NCBI GenBank assembly: GCA_024644405.1
Contig: JAHELC010000017.1
Span: forward strand, 1-43,593
Source of the DNA: Nitrospinaceae bacterium
Lineage (GTDB): Bacteria; Nitrospinota; Nitrospinia; Nitrospinales; Nitrospinaceae
Reading direction: 5' to 3'
Length of the DNA: 43,593 nucleotides
The position numbers and the translations under genes are program-made. Below the pieces are notes generated by a model. The model was not told the origin of the DNA and searched no databases. It worked only from the letters and a program-made list of their open reading frames with translations. The number at the start of each line of letters is the position of its first letter. Within the stretch, counting starts at the first letter, position 1. Below are positions 7,405 to 15,706 of this stretch, in pieces.

Positions 7405-8853
7405 ATGAAGAATAGTGCTATTTGGGTTTACGTGGTGGGAATCCTTATGTTTGTTTGGGGATTCTGTCAAATGGGGTATGCCTTTATGGGTTTCGATCTC
7501 CCCATCACGATTCCATATACCGAGTGGGGAACCCTGTTGGGTGAAGAGGAGTTTTTCAGCGATATGCAGCTGGGATTGGCGATAAGCTGCATGGTGACCG
7601 GAGTGGGTTTGCTGATTTTTCGAGCTTGGGCCCGGATTTTTACCATATGCATCATCTGGACTTTTGCCGGTTTTTTCTTTTACATTTTTCTGCTGGTGGG
7701 TCCGATGGAGTTCGAGGAATTCTTCATGCAGAAGTTTGCCCTGTTTTTCGGGATGGCTCTTATACTGCTCTGGTTTTTCAATCAAGAGGAGACACGGGAA
7801 ACCCTGAATGCAGATCCCCAGAAAAAGCGCAACCGGCTGATCCCTTTTTTCACCATGCTTCTGATATCGATAGGTATTTTTGTTTTTGTCAATTTGCCCG
7901 CCCAACTCCCCCTGGTTTTCACCGATGCCCGGTTTCCTGAAATTGAGGAGGTGAGTTACTCATCCCCAAGCAAGCGGCATTATGCAACCAAATACTATCG
8001 TACCGAGTTTCCTTTGCCTTACACAGTAGCCGTTCCCAAAGGAACTGTGCTGGTATCGTTGAATCAGGCGTCCGGTTTTACAAATGAGGGACATTGTGAG
8101 CTTCGTTTGGATACTCCCAGCCAGGCTCAGACTATTCTGTTGGCCCGGCAAACGCCGCTGCAGGTCGAGTGGGGTTCTGAAAATACCCAGAAGTTTCTGA
8201 AAAGAATTTATCCCTTAACGCCCTACCATTATGCAAGAAAGATTTTTTCCGACCGCAGAAGTATCATTTACTGGCGATCGCGCAACAAGATCGGTCAGTG
8301 GGGAGGCGATGAAATTCATGAGGTTCATATGGGCGGCATGAAAAACTTTGTGGTGAAGGTCGAAAAACCAGGAAAAGTCTTTGGGAAGGATATTCGCTGG
8401 TATTTTGATTTTAATCTTTATCTGAAAGACCAGTCCGCGGGCGGGGGCAAGATTTTCGTATTTAAGGGTGACCAGAAGGTTTCTACAAATATTCTTGCTT
8501 CCTTGCAACCCCAAACAGCTCAATCCAAAACTGCATTCGACTTTCACCAGGAAGGGAAGGATTTCGTCAAGAAAAAGAATTACGAAAAAGCCAAGTTGTC
8601 TTTTGCCTCCGCCTTATGTCTTGAAGAGGAAAATCCGGAGTATCACTATTCCATGGGAGAGGCTTTTTACAAAAGCCGTGACTATAAGCAGGCGGACCGA
8701 CATATGACTAAAACGATGGAGCTCAATAAAGAGTTTTTCGGAGCTAAAGAATTGTTTGAAAAAATCAAAAAAAAGTTAAACAAATCCACAGCTGAAAGAA
8801 AAAAGGATCTGCGGGAATCCCCGCAGACCCGATTTTACCTGGCAAGACGTTAA
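7405..8853 (+). CDS. Membrane protein with C-terminal TPR repeats, function unknown
   Basis: A 482-residue protein. Five probable transmembrane helices lie at about 6-28, 54-72, 77-99, 109-126 and 146-163. A soluble beta-rich region with no recognised domain spans about 170-375. The C-terminus (about 385-455) has two TPR-like helical pairs, including YEKAKLSFASAL and YHYSMGEAFYKSRDYKQA. The tail is strongly basic. The start is ATG 7405 with GGAGG nearby. The gene stands alone and converges with the secreted-protein gene at 8902. Its last 50 bases contain a hairpin that looks like a terminator for that opposite gene. TPRs suggest a scaffold or partner-binding role. I do not recognise the family. 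Confidence 0.8.
   Translation: MKNSAIWVYVVGILMFVWGFCQMGYAFMGFDLPITIPYTEWGTLLGEEEFFSDMQLGLAISCMVTGVGLLIFRAWARIFTICIIWTFAGFFFYIFLLVGPMEFEEFFMQKFALFFGMALILLWFFNQEETRETLNADPQKKRNRLIPFFTMLLISIGIFVFVNLPAQLPLVFTDARFPEIEEVSYSSPSKRHYATKYYRTEFPLPYTVAVPKGTVLVSLNQASGFTNEGHCELRLDTPSQAQTILLARQTPLQVEWGSENTQKFLKRIYPLTPYHYARKIFSDRRSIIYWRSRNKIGQWGGDEIHEVHMGGMKNFVVKVEKPGKVFGKDIRWYFDFNLYLKDQSAGGGKIFVFKGDQKVSTNILASLQPQTAQSKTAFDFHQEGKDFVKKKNYEKAKLSFASALCLEEENPEYHYSMGEAFYKSRDYKQADRHMTKTMELNKEFFGAKELFEKIKKKLNKSTAERKKDLRESPQTRFYLARR
8797..8826 (-). terminator. Rho-independent terminator for the 8902-9309 gene, inside the opposite coding sequence
   Basis: CTGCGGG (8809-8815) pairs with CCCGCAG (8820-8826) around AATC. 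Read on the minus strand it is followed by ATCC and six T residues. It lies 76 bases past the stop of the minus-strand gene and within the last codons of the TPR protein gene. The plus-strand side has no T-run. Confidence 0.6.
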
Positions 8854-8901
8854 GTTTTTTAATTCATCCTGCCAATTGACCCACCTGTCCTGACAATCGA
8901 T

Positions 8902-9309
8902 TTATCGCCGCCATTGGCGTCCATTGTGATTATGTCGACGATGGTTTCCACGGTTTTGACCGTAGTCACCACGATTATATTTGCGTTGATTGCGATAGGA
9001 ACGGCCTTTGTTGTAGTGGCCTGACCTATGCTGACCCCAATGATTGTGGTTATGGCGGTGATGCCCCCGATATCCGCCCCATCCCATATAAGGACGATTC
9101 GGATAGTATCTGGAATAAGAATTATAGGGGTAGGGCCGATAGTTGTTATTCCAGTAGGGCGAATAACCCTGGTAACCATTGTACAAAGAAAATCCGAGTC
9201 CATTTCCACCCAGGTCTATGCGAAGCCCGGATTGAGGGTGAGCCCAGGCGCTACTGGTGAATGTGATAACGAGCAATGTGCCGATGAGTCCTACGGTTGC
9301 TTTTTTCAT
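8902..9309 (-). CDS. Secreted Gly/Tyr/Asn/Arg/His-rich low-complexity protein
   Basis: A 135-residue protein with a clear signal peptide (Lys-Lys start, hydrophobic stretch, cut after AWA at about residue 23). After a short segment (SGLRIDLGGNGLGFSLYNG) the mature part is low complexity: many Tyr-Pro, Tyr-Asn and Arg-Gly units, then clusters of His, Asn and Arg (RGHHRHNHNHWGQH). The His runs could bind metal. The Tyr/Arg repeats suggest an extracellular or surface structural role, or phase separation. AAGGAG lies eight bases before the ATG. No family is recognised, though similar short YRP/GYR-rich exported proteins are common in Gram-negatives. The gene ends convergently with the TPR protein gene and uses the terminator at 8797-8826. 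Confidence 0.75.
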   Translation of the reverse strand: MKKATVGLIGTLLVITFTSSAWAHPQSGLRIDLGGNGLGFSLYNGYQGYSPYWNNNYRPYPYNSYSRYYPNRPYMGWGGYRGHHRHNHNHWGQHRSGHYNKGRSYRNQRKYNRGDYGQNRGNHRRHNHNGRQWRR

Positions 9310-9598
9310 GACCGTTTCTCCTTAAAGTAGTTTGGTATTACTTTCATCAGCCAAAATCAAACAATTGTTGAACAACTGATACCAATATAGTTACATTCAT
9401 ATTTATAGTCAAATTTATTTGCAATATTTTACATTAATTTTATTTAATCTTTCAATTGATTTGTTTATAATAGTTTATGTAAGGCTTTTTCGGTGCCTTT
9501 TGACTTGGGAATTCTTTTATAAATAAAAGTGGAATTAATTTTTACGTTAAACGTGTTGCCCGTGCAGGTATCGCAAGGGTTTTCTGAGGCAGGTGACT

Positions 9599-10009
9599 AT
9601 GGATCTTCAGTACAACGAGAGTCAGCGCAAAGAATACCTGAATATGATCGACCGCATCGGTTTGGAGTGGTTGGAAGTCTTTAAAGGAGATACCGAGTTT
9701 TACCAGGCGGCGTATTGGGACTTGTTCACCCGCCTGTGGAAGTCCAGCGTTCCGGAACGTAAAACCGATGCTCTCAAGTTCATGGTAGGAATCAAAAGCG
9801 CGCAAACGGCAGGCAAGTATATTGAGACAGCTATTAAGAAGAAGTTGATTGTCGAGAAAGTCAACCCGGCAGATGCCCGTTCCCGCCTCCTCGAGTTATC
9901 ACCCCAAATGAAAGAACGACTGGATTTGTTTTTCGATCAGGCCGTCGGAAATTTAAAAACTTCCAACCGTATTATCGAATCCAGCGAAACCCCGTCGATA
10001 GAAGTTTAA
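9599..10009 (+). CDS. MarR-like winged-helix protein
   Basis: A 136-residue cytoplasmic protein. The middle (about 45-105) looks like a winged-helix DNA-binding domain of the MarR type: a helix-turn-helix-like stretch (IKSAQTAGKYIETAIKKKLIVEKV) followed by a wing with the NPADARSRLLELSPQ signature seen in MarR proteins. A C-terminal helix rich in Leu and Phe could mediate dimerisation. The start is ATG at 9599; an in-frame GTG at 9593 is possible. The 290-base AT-rich region upstream could hold its promoter. No adjacent divergent target is obvious: the neighbouring charged-protein and methyltransferase genes face the other way. Regulator assignment is moderate; the ligand is unknown. Confidence 0.65.
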   Translation: MDLQYNESQRKEYLNMIDRIGLEWLEVFKGDTEFYQAAYWDLFTRLWKSSVPERKTDALKFMVGIKSAQTAGKYIETAIKKKLIVEKVNPADARSRLLELSPQMKERLDLFFDQAVGNLKTSNRIIESSETPSIEV

Positions 10010-10090
10010 TCCGACAGAACAACCGGTTCTGGTTCAGGTTGACACGATATTTGGGAGAAAGCGGGATAGAACGGGTTTTAGAGCGCACGG

Positions 10091-10513
10091 TCATTTGTTG
10101 TTGCGGTTCAGTTCGGCGATCATCTGCTCCCGCTCGAGCCGCAGTTTTTCCCGGAACGCCGCCACGCCCCCGTGCTTTTTATCGTAATGCTTCCGGATTT
10201 TATCGACGCTGACCACCTTGTCCGCGTGCTCTCCTGTTAGACACCTTTCATGCCGGTCGCATGCCCAGATTGGATAGTCCTTCTCCACCTGGTCGCGCAG
10301 GTCCTCGGGCAGGTTCGTGTTGTGCGGCAGGTTGTTGTAGTTGGCATCGATCCGTTCCTCGATGCGGTCCAACTCCTTCACCAGGTCGTCGATGTTTTCG
10401 CCGTCCCAGTCGCCGACATGGTCGTCATCTTCTGCCGACAATATGCGGTTTTTGATGGCTGGATCGATCACCACCTTGTCCAGCGAAAACCGCCGTCTGA
10501 ATTCCTCAGCCAT
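10091..10513 (-). CDS. Charged cytoplasmic protein, unrecognised
   Basis: A 140-residue protein with many Asp, Glu, Lys and Arg residues and no signal peptide or membrane segment. The N-terminal third is acidic (AEDDDHVGDWDGENIDD). The middle predicts helix. Near residues 83-115 a compact motif holds two Cys and several His (WACDRHERCLTG, then IRKHYDKKHGG) and could bind a metal. The start is ATG at 10513 with GGAG nine bases upstream. It is followed by a 128-base gap upstream towards the methyltransferase gene at 10642, on the same strand. No family is recognised; no function is proposed. Confidence 0.7.
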   Translation of the reverse strand: MAEEFRRRFSLDKVVIDPAIKNRILSAEDDDHVGDWDGENIDDLVKELDRIEERIDANYNNLPHNTNLPEDLRDQVEKDYPIWACDRHERCLTGEHADKVVSVDKIRKHYDKKHGGVAAFREKLRLEREQMIAELNRNNK

Positions 10514-10641
10514 AATAAATCTCCAATAGGCAAATTTTAATTTGAATGATCCAGATACCTTACCGTTCCTTTGCCGTCTATGTCAATCGGATAAGTCGTC
10601 ATTGAGGGATGAACAGTTTATTTATTGATTCTGCCGGAGAA

Positions 10642-11292
10642 TCATGAAGCATTGAAACCGGTGGAGCAATAAACCCAGCCGCCGTAGCGTTCCTCGAAAG
10701 TGGTTTCCTGGAAGTGCCGTTCGACCGATTCCCAGGGGCGTTTGTCGAAATATTCAATACCCAGTCCCAGCGGTTTTTTGATCTTGAACAACAGTTTAAA
10801 AAGCCACTGAGGCCAGGCATCCGGTTTTTTGGCGTCGAGGATGACCAATCGTCCGCCGGGTGCTAAAGCCTGCGCCGCAGATTGGATGACACGGTCAGAC
10901 TCGGGCACGTAACCCATCACGCCGGTGGTGAGTACCGCATCAATGCTCTGCGGGAATTCATACTTCGTGATCTCGGATTGGACCAGTTCGACGTTATGCC
11001 AGCCAGACCGGTCGCATCGCTCCCGGGCGCAAGCCAGCATGCCAGCGGTCATGTCCACACCGGTCAGATGTCCTTCAGGGCCGATGCGTTCGACTATATG
11101 GGAAAAACTGAGCCCCGTACCGCATCCCAGGTCCACCACCCGGTCGCCGGGTTTCAATTTCAACAGATCCACCGCGTGCCGCCGGTAAACCCCGATGCGC
11201 AGTCCTACGAGGTTATAACACCTCATGTGCCAGTCGTAGCGCCGTGAAATTTTCCGGAAAGTGGACTGTATGTCCTGGTTCAATTCGTTCAA
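10642..11292 (-). CDS. Class I SAM-dependent methyltransferase, UbiE-like
   Basis: A 216-residue enzyme with motif I VVDLGCGTGLS (about 52-62), an acidic residue after strand 2 (GVDMTAGML) and motif post-II LTTGVMGYVP. The fold is that of UbiE/COQ5-type methyltransferases, which methylate small quinones, lipids or other metabolites. The acceptor is not readable. TTG at 11292 is the start because GAGGGG lies eight bases upstream and no in-frame ATG is nearby. It is on the same strand as the seven-gene block beginning at 11449, but 156 bases separate it from the enolase-superfamily gene. It may therefore be the last gene of that block or independent. Confidence 0.85.
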   Translation of the reverse strand: MNELNQDIQSTFRKISRRYDWHMRCYNLVGLRIGVYRRHAVDLLKLKPGDRVVDLGCGTGLSFSHIVERIGPEGHLTGVDMTAGMLACARERCDRSGWHNVELVQSEITKYEFPQSIDAVLTTGVMGYVPESDRVIQSAAQALAPGGRLVILDAKKPDAWPQWLFKLLFKIKKPLGLGIEYFDKRPWESVERHFQETTFEERYGGWVYCSTGFNAS

Positions 11293-11309
11293 AGCATCAT
11301 CCCCTCTGA

Positions 11310-11435
11310 ATGGTGTATCCTGTTAAAGACTTTCCCATCACCGCTCTGGCCCGCGCCTTTGAAACCGACCTCCTGGAAATGCAGGACGAAACAGAAATCT
11401 TCGTCAGGTTAGAATCTAAAAAACATCTTTTTTAG
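11310..11435 (+). CDS. Possible 41-codon ORF in the methyltransferase/enolase gap
   Basis: An ATG-GTG-initiated frame of 41 codons runs divergently from the methyltransferase gene and ends just before the convergent enolase-superfamily stop. Its composition looks protein-like (for example PVKDFPITALARAFE and LEMQDETEIF). It has no ribosome binding site and resembles no family I recognise. It may be a remnant of a larger gene or chance. Listed because the gap is otherwise empty. Confidence 0.25.
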   Translation: MVYPVKDFPITALARAFETDLLEMQDETEIFVRLESKKHLF

Positions 11436-11448
11436 GAAGCCGCCCAGG

Positions 11449-12570
11449 CTAAGCAGTGATCGAGGGCAAATCCGCTTCGGCTATTTCGATCCCGAGACCG
11501 GGTTTTTGCGCGAAATAATGATCAGATAAGTGTCCATTTTTCCCAAACATGATCGGTTGTGCGGTGATATCGCGTTCGAGCAGGTGGGTTCCAAAAGCTC
11601 CCTCCTGAGCAGCAAGATTGTTTGAACAGGTGCTGGCAACGGTCAGAGCAGCCCGGGTCAGGATGCTGGTTTCACCAACCTGGGCGCCGACAATGACGGG
11701 GATGCCCAAATCCCCGGCTCGTCTGGCAATGGCGAGAGAGCGCACGATACCGCCCATTTTGGAAACGCGGAGATTGATCATCCAGGTTTTTGGTGACTGG
11801 GCAATGCATGCAAATTGATCCTGCCTGATGAAGCTCTCGTCTAAAATGATGGGCGTTTGTGTTGCATTGTAAAGCTTTCGGCAGCCTTCGTAATCGCCTA
11901 TTTGCAATGGCTCTTCTATGGCGACAAATGTATGCTCCAGTTTTTCTATGTAGTCAATCGCTTCGTCGGACGTTTTCCAGAAATTATTGGCATCCAAGCG
12001 CAGTTTGGATGGCTCACTGGTGACAGTGTTAAACAAATCAATCTTTTCCTTGTCTTCTTTGAAGTTTCCTGAAACTTTAACTTTAAAGTCTCCGAATCCC
12101 ATTTCAGAATACTGTCGCAATTGTTTTTCGAATCCACTGAGACTGTTTACCCCCAATACGGCTGTGTATTGAAAGTTACCCTTTAACTCTGGTAAGGATA
12201 ATAAAGTTTCTATCGGCCGCCCCTTTTCCTTGCCAAGTATATCCAGCATTGCCAGTTCCAGAGCGCACCAGGCCGCCGGGTTGCGGTCGATTTCTTCCCG
12301 GTGATCCGATATCCAGGACATCAACTGATTGAAGTCTCCAATCTGGATTACCTGCGGTCGGCAATCCTCAAAAAATTGAAATGCCGTTTTAAGAGTCTCC
12401 CCTGTAACATAGGATCTTGGGCATCCTTCGCCATATCCCTTGTGCCCGTTTTCTGATTCAGTAATTACAATAACGCTTTCAGTTTTGGAGCGTGTGGCCG
12501 AGGCATGAGTAAACGATTGTCTGAAAGGGATATTCAGCTTCTTCAGAGTTAATTTATTAATTTTCATCAT
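11449..12570 (-). CDS. Enolase-superfamily enzyme (mandelate racemase/muconate lactonizing subgroup)
   Basis: A 373-residue member of the MLE/epimerase branch, which removes the alpha proton of a carboxylate substrate and performs racemisation, epimerisation or dehydration. The active-site set is present: KxK at Lys163/Lys165 (DFKVKVSG), metal ligands Asp193 (LRLDA), Glu219 (AIEEP) and Asp244 (ILDES), and Lys271 (RVSKMGG). The DxD motif used by known dipeptide epimerases to hold the alpha-ammonium group is not seen in the corresponding C-terminal stretch (AAQEGAFGTHLL), so dipeptide epimerase is not supported. N-acyl-amino-acid racemase or OSBS-type chemistry is possible. The start overlaps the upstream GH3 gene stop by four bases (ATGA). 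That is tight coupling and suggests a shared pathway. Confidence 0.88.
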   Translation of the reverse strand: MMKINKLTLKKLNIPFRQSFTHASATRSKTESVIVITESENGHKGYGEGCPRSYVTGETLKTAFQFFEDCRPQVIQIGDFNQLMSWISDHREEIDRNPAAWCALELAMLDILGKEKGRPIETLLSLPELKGNFQYTAVLGVNSLSGFEKQLRQYSEMGFGDFKVKVSGNFKEDKEKIDLFNTVTSEPSKLRLDANNFWKTSDEAIDYIEKLEHTFVAIEEPLQIGDYEGCRKLYNATQTPIILDESFIRQDQFACIAQSPKTWMINLRVSKMGGIVRSLAIARRAGDLGIPVIVGAQVGETSILTRAALTVASTCSNNLAAQEGAFGTHLLERDITAQPIMFGKNGHLSDHYFAQKPGLGIEIAEADLPSITA

Positions 12571-14234
12571 TTTCCTATTTGAAAAGGCAGGAAATTAAAG
12601 GAGCAGTCTCTGGTGTATTGAAGCCTTACTATTTTGAACTGGCCTTCCCGCTGGTTATTGGCAAGGGAGTGTTTTTTGTATTCTTCTTCAGTGCCCTCTC
12701 TGAGGAAGATGACTTGGATCGGGTGCAGGCGGCCGCTTTTTCTTTTTGCCTCAAATTCCATATTCACCCGACTCAACTGGTCTTCCAATTGTGTGGCCAG
12801 GGATTCCTGGAGAGGGGTTTCGATATAAAGGGTATATCGCAGTTCCTCAGGGTCAGCGAGCATGATGAAAAAACCGACGGGAGCATCAAAATCCTTTTGG
12901 AGGCGGTTCAAGGCATCGATCAGCTGTTGCTCGGAAAGTTTCTCGCCGGTTATATTGGTAATGCCTTTTCCCTTTTGCACAAACTCGATGGTCGGGGTTT
13001 TATTGAAAAATCCTGTTACCGTGATAATGTCGTTGATGAAATATCGAAATAGGGAGTTTTGTGTGGTTACAATGATGTAATAGTGCTTGCCAGCTTCAAT
13101 TTGATCGAGGGTGAGAAAACGCGGATTATCCCGATTCCAATCCTCCAATTCCACAAATTCATAAAAATTTTCATGAAATGTCGGAACGCATCTATTGTTG
13201 ACCGGATCCAGTGCCAGGCTGCCTCTGAACTCACTGGAGAGGTAACCCAGTTCAATGATCCGGGTCTGGTCCGCCAGCAAGGCGCGAAGTTTTGGGAGGA
13301 GTATCCTGCAGCTTCCTCCCGTCCAGGTAGCCACCGCCCGGAGATTCGGCCACAGGGTTTGAAAAGTGAGTTTGTTTGCAGGGCCTGAATATGTTTTTAA
13401 TGCGTTTGCACGAGCGGGATCGGGTTTGAAATACTTGTCAATCAACGCCTTATATTGAGGCTTGGGCGTGACCCAGTCGGGCAGCTCACCGGTGCTTATA
13501 AAACGGATCAGGTTTTCCCAATCGTTTCGGATAATATCCATCATCTTCAAGAATGTCGAGGGATTGGCGCTGGTCAAAAAGGAAACCTCCGGTTCCCTTG
13601 CGCCGAAACCGCAAATCAGAAAATACTTTAACGGGTAGTCCTCTATTTCAAAAATCTCAGAAGGGAGGAGATACTTGCGCCGGATGAGAAACGGCACGCT
13701 TTTAAAAAGCAGGCCGGAAACCGAACCATAGGGGGTTCCGGAATCAAGATATCCTTCGATAACGGGGCTTCCGATTCCAATAATTCTTCCGCTGAAGATA
13801 CCCGGTATAGCTTGCAATTGAGCGAATGAAACCAGAGCCAGCCCGCTTTTGAGTTGAACCATCGAGCTGGGGTAGAGGGGAATATACTTGCATGCACCCG
13901 TGGTTCCGCTGGTAACCGAAAACAAGATCAGGCGTTCGGTATGTATGGCGGGTTCCTTTTTATTATCCTGTTCCTTGATGTAAGGACTGAGGTCATCATA
14001 GTTGTGTACGGGGATGGCTTTCTGGAACTGCAGGTAGGTTGAAATGAAATCGAATCCGTACTTTTTACCGAACCGGGTGTTTTTATTGGCCCTGATAATT
14101 TTTTGCAGAAGCTTGTTCTGAATTGCCTGCGGGTTATGGGTTTTCTGGATAAAGGGTTTCCAGGAACATTGCTGTATGGCCATCATTTGCAGGTGAATCA
14201 GGAAATTGAGGAACACATTTAGAAGTCGTCCCAT
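12567..14234 (-). CDS. GH3-family acyl-acid amido synthetase
   Basis: A 555-residue ANL-type adenylating enzyme of the GH3 family. Plant members join carboxylic acids to amino acids through an acyl-adenylate; bacterial members are less studied. Motif I is TSGTTGACKYIP (108-119), motif II is YLSSEFRGS, motif III is LFRYFINDIITVTGF, and the C-terminal hinge has ITGEKLSEQQ. The N-terminus (about 1-65) is helical with a weakly hydrophobic first segment. Length is normal. The upstream desaturase-like gene ends four bases before the ATG and the downstream enolase-superfamily gene overlaps by four bases. The acid and amino acid substrates are unknown. Family assignment is strong. The product being an acyl-amino-acid conjugate is inference from plant members. 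Confidence 0.9.
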   Translation of the reverse strand: MGRLLNVFLNFLIHLQMMAIQQCSWKPFIQKTHNPQAIQNKLLQKIIRANKNTRFGKKYGFDFISTYLQFQKAIPVHNYDDLSPYIKEQDNKKEPAIHTERLILFSVTSGTTGACKYIPLYPSSMVQLKSGLALVSFAQLQAIPGIFSGRIIGIGSPVIEGYLDSGTPYGSVSGLLFKSVPFLIRRKYLLPSEIFEIEDYPLKYFLICGFGAREPEVSFLTSANPSTFLKMMDIIRNDWENLIRFISTGELPDWVTPKPQYKALIDKYFKPDPARANALKTYSGPANKLTFQTLWPNLRAVATWTGGSCRILLPKLRALLADQTRIIELGYLSSEFRGSLALDPVNNRCVPTFHENFYEFVELEDWNRDNPRFLTLDQIEAGKHYYIIVTTQNSLFRYFINDIITVTGFFNKTPTIEFVQKGKGITNITGEKLSEQQLIDALNRLQKDFDAPVGFFIMLADPEELRYTLYIETPLQESLATQLEDQLSRVNMEFEAKRKSGRLHPIQVIFLREGTEEEYKKHSLANNQREGQFKIVRLQYTRDCSFNFLPFQIGK

Positions 14235-14238
14235 AGCC

Positions 14239-15129
14239 TTATTCCTGCTCGATTCCTTTAATAAAGGGCGTTTTCAGTTGCGAGATAAAAGGCAGTGGGT
14301 AGTTTCTATTGGTCAGCCCGAGGAGATTGACTTGTCTTTCTCTGGGCAAGAACCATGTGCCGAACAACAAATCCCAAACGATGAGATTATTGCCGTAGTT
14401 CTGGTTGGACTCCCTGGCGACCATTGAATGGTGCCACCGGTGCAGCTCCGGACCGCTGATAATATAATTCAGGACCCCAAGACGCAACTTGATATTGCAA
14501 TGCTGGAAAAAGCCGTTGATGGAATAGAAAACAAAATATAAGGCTAAAACTTCCTCTGCAATCCCCAGAACAATAAAAGGCAATGCGTCGAACAAATACT
14601 GCAGCGCTTTTTCAATGGGATGAAACCGTGCGACGTTGACCCAGTAAAGCTTGTGGGGGGAGTGATGAACCGCATGAAGGCGCCACAGCAACGGCCACTC
14701 GTGCGAATACCGGTGCAACCAATACCTCAAAAAATCAGCCGACAAGATCATCAGCAGGGCTTGCACGAACACCGGCCAATCGTAAGGCCACCAAGAGTCG
14801 AATGTCATGTTCCGGGTTTTCAAATAGCTCAGCAGCGTGATTGCCAATGCAAAGGATAAAACCCTGGGCAGGACGATCTGGACGATGACCATATAAGCGG
14901 AATCGTTCAAAACGTCATTGGAGTTTGCGGACCATTCTTTCCGTTGGGGATAATAGATTTCCAGGAAGGTGATCGCACCGGCTCCAAAAATGGCGGGAAT
15001 ATAAGTTGCCGTGGTTAATTCAAAACCCCAATGGAGAATCAGGTAATGCAGGCCAATGCCTGCCGCCATCACCAACGGGTAAGGGCACCACGGGAAAAGG
15101 CGATCGTAAAAAGAAGCTTTGTTGCTCAT
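14239..15129 (-). CDS. Sterol desaturase/fatty acid hydroxylase family membrane protein
   Basis: A 296-residue integral membrane non-haem diiron enzyme. Three His clusters are intact: HRYSH (139-143), HAVHH (152-156) and HRWHH (230-234), with a further His at 210 in FFQHCN. Hydrophobic segments at about 17-35, 42-60, 78-100, 118-135 and 185-205 fit a polytopic membrane enzyme. Family members hydroxylate or desaturate fatty acids, sterols or other lipids using O2. The substrate is unknown. The ATG overlaps the upstream membrane-protein stop (ATGA), and the GH3 ATG follows four bases after this stop. The gene is therefore tightly embedded in a four-gene operon. Confidence 0.92.
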   Translation of the reverse strand: MSNKASFYDRLFPWCPYPLVMAAGIGLHYLILHWGFELTTATYIPAIFGAGAITFLEIYYPQRKEWSANSNDVLNDSAYMVIVQIVLPRVLSFALAITLLSYLKTRNMTFDSWWPYDWPVFVQALLMILSADFLRYWLHRYSHEWPLLWRLHAVHHSPHKLYWVNVARFHPIEKALQYLFDALPFIVLGIAEEVLALYFVFYSINGFFQHCNIKLRLGVLNYIISGPELHRWHHSMVARESNQNYGNNLIVWDLLFGTWFLPRERQVNLLGLTNRNYPLPFISQLKTPFIKGIEQE

Positions 15130-15590
15130 AATAATTTATGAACACCCCTTCCAAATTTATAATAATAATGTCCAACGATGATCAGGAAGGATGCCAGAAC
15201 AAGATGAAAGAAAGTGGGCAATCTTGCCCCCAGCCAGGCATGATCGGGTGCAAAAGTCAGTCCCGCTATCATTCGGAACAGCATGATGGAAAAATAAATA
15301 AATCCGAAAACAAGGCACAGTTTTCCTATCTTGAAATTAGGCCGGGCTGTTCCAGTGATGAATTGATAAGTAATTCTAAGACAGATGGCAATGATTGCAA
15401 TTTGGGAGACCACCAAAATCCAATAGGGCAGGGCTCCGCTGTGCCAGTCCTCAAAGGCAGGAAGAAAGGAAACTGGATAAAAACTCTGTAGAAGCTGGGC
15501 CCCCACGCGAAAACTAAAAAGAAATAAAAGGAGCGTCAGCCAGTAGCCATGTTTCTTAGATGCGTTTTCAGAAAAATGTTGTTCGTTCAT
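15126..15590 (-). CDS. Small integral membrane protein, unrecognised
   Basis: A 154-residue protein with four probable transmembrane helices (about 15-35, 53-74, 87-108, 122-145). There is no signal peptide cleavage site and no catalytic motif. It ends with FGRGVHKLL on the inner or outer side. AAGGGGA lies nine bases before the ATG. Its stop overlaps the ATG of the fatty-acid-hydroxylase-type gene, so it is probably a partner or membrane subunit of that enzyme or pathway. It is the first gene of a coupled set of four. I recognise no family. Confidence 0.75.
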   Translation of the reverse strand: MNEQHFSENASKKHGYWLTLLLFLFSFRVGAQLLQSFYPVSFLPAFEDWHSGALPYWILVVSQIAIIAICLRITYQFITGTARPNFKIGKLCLVFGFIYFSIMLFRMIAGLTFAPDHAWLGARLPTFFHLVLASFLIIVGHYYYKFGRGVHKLL

Positions 15591-15706
15591 GCGGCTTCCC
15601 CTTGAAAGGCCTCCCTTTTATATTAAGGCAGGTAAGCCTCGAATGGAAAAAATTTTGAATATTTCACTGGCGTGGTTTTCCAAAACTCCGTTTCGATAGC
15701 TGAGTT

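Noticed and set aside
7093-7905. A 270-codon open frame on the minus strand
   Set aside because: It lies mostly opposite the membrane/TPR protein gene, has no family motif, and its composition (many His, Pro, Gln, Ser) is that of an antisense reading.
11449-12570. Dipeptide epimerase assignment for the enolase-superfamily gene
   Set aside because: The DxD motif expected near the eighth strand is not visible, so only the superfamily call is kept.
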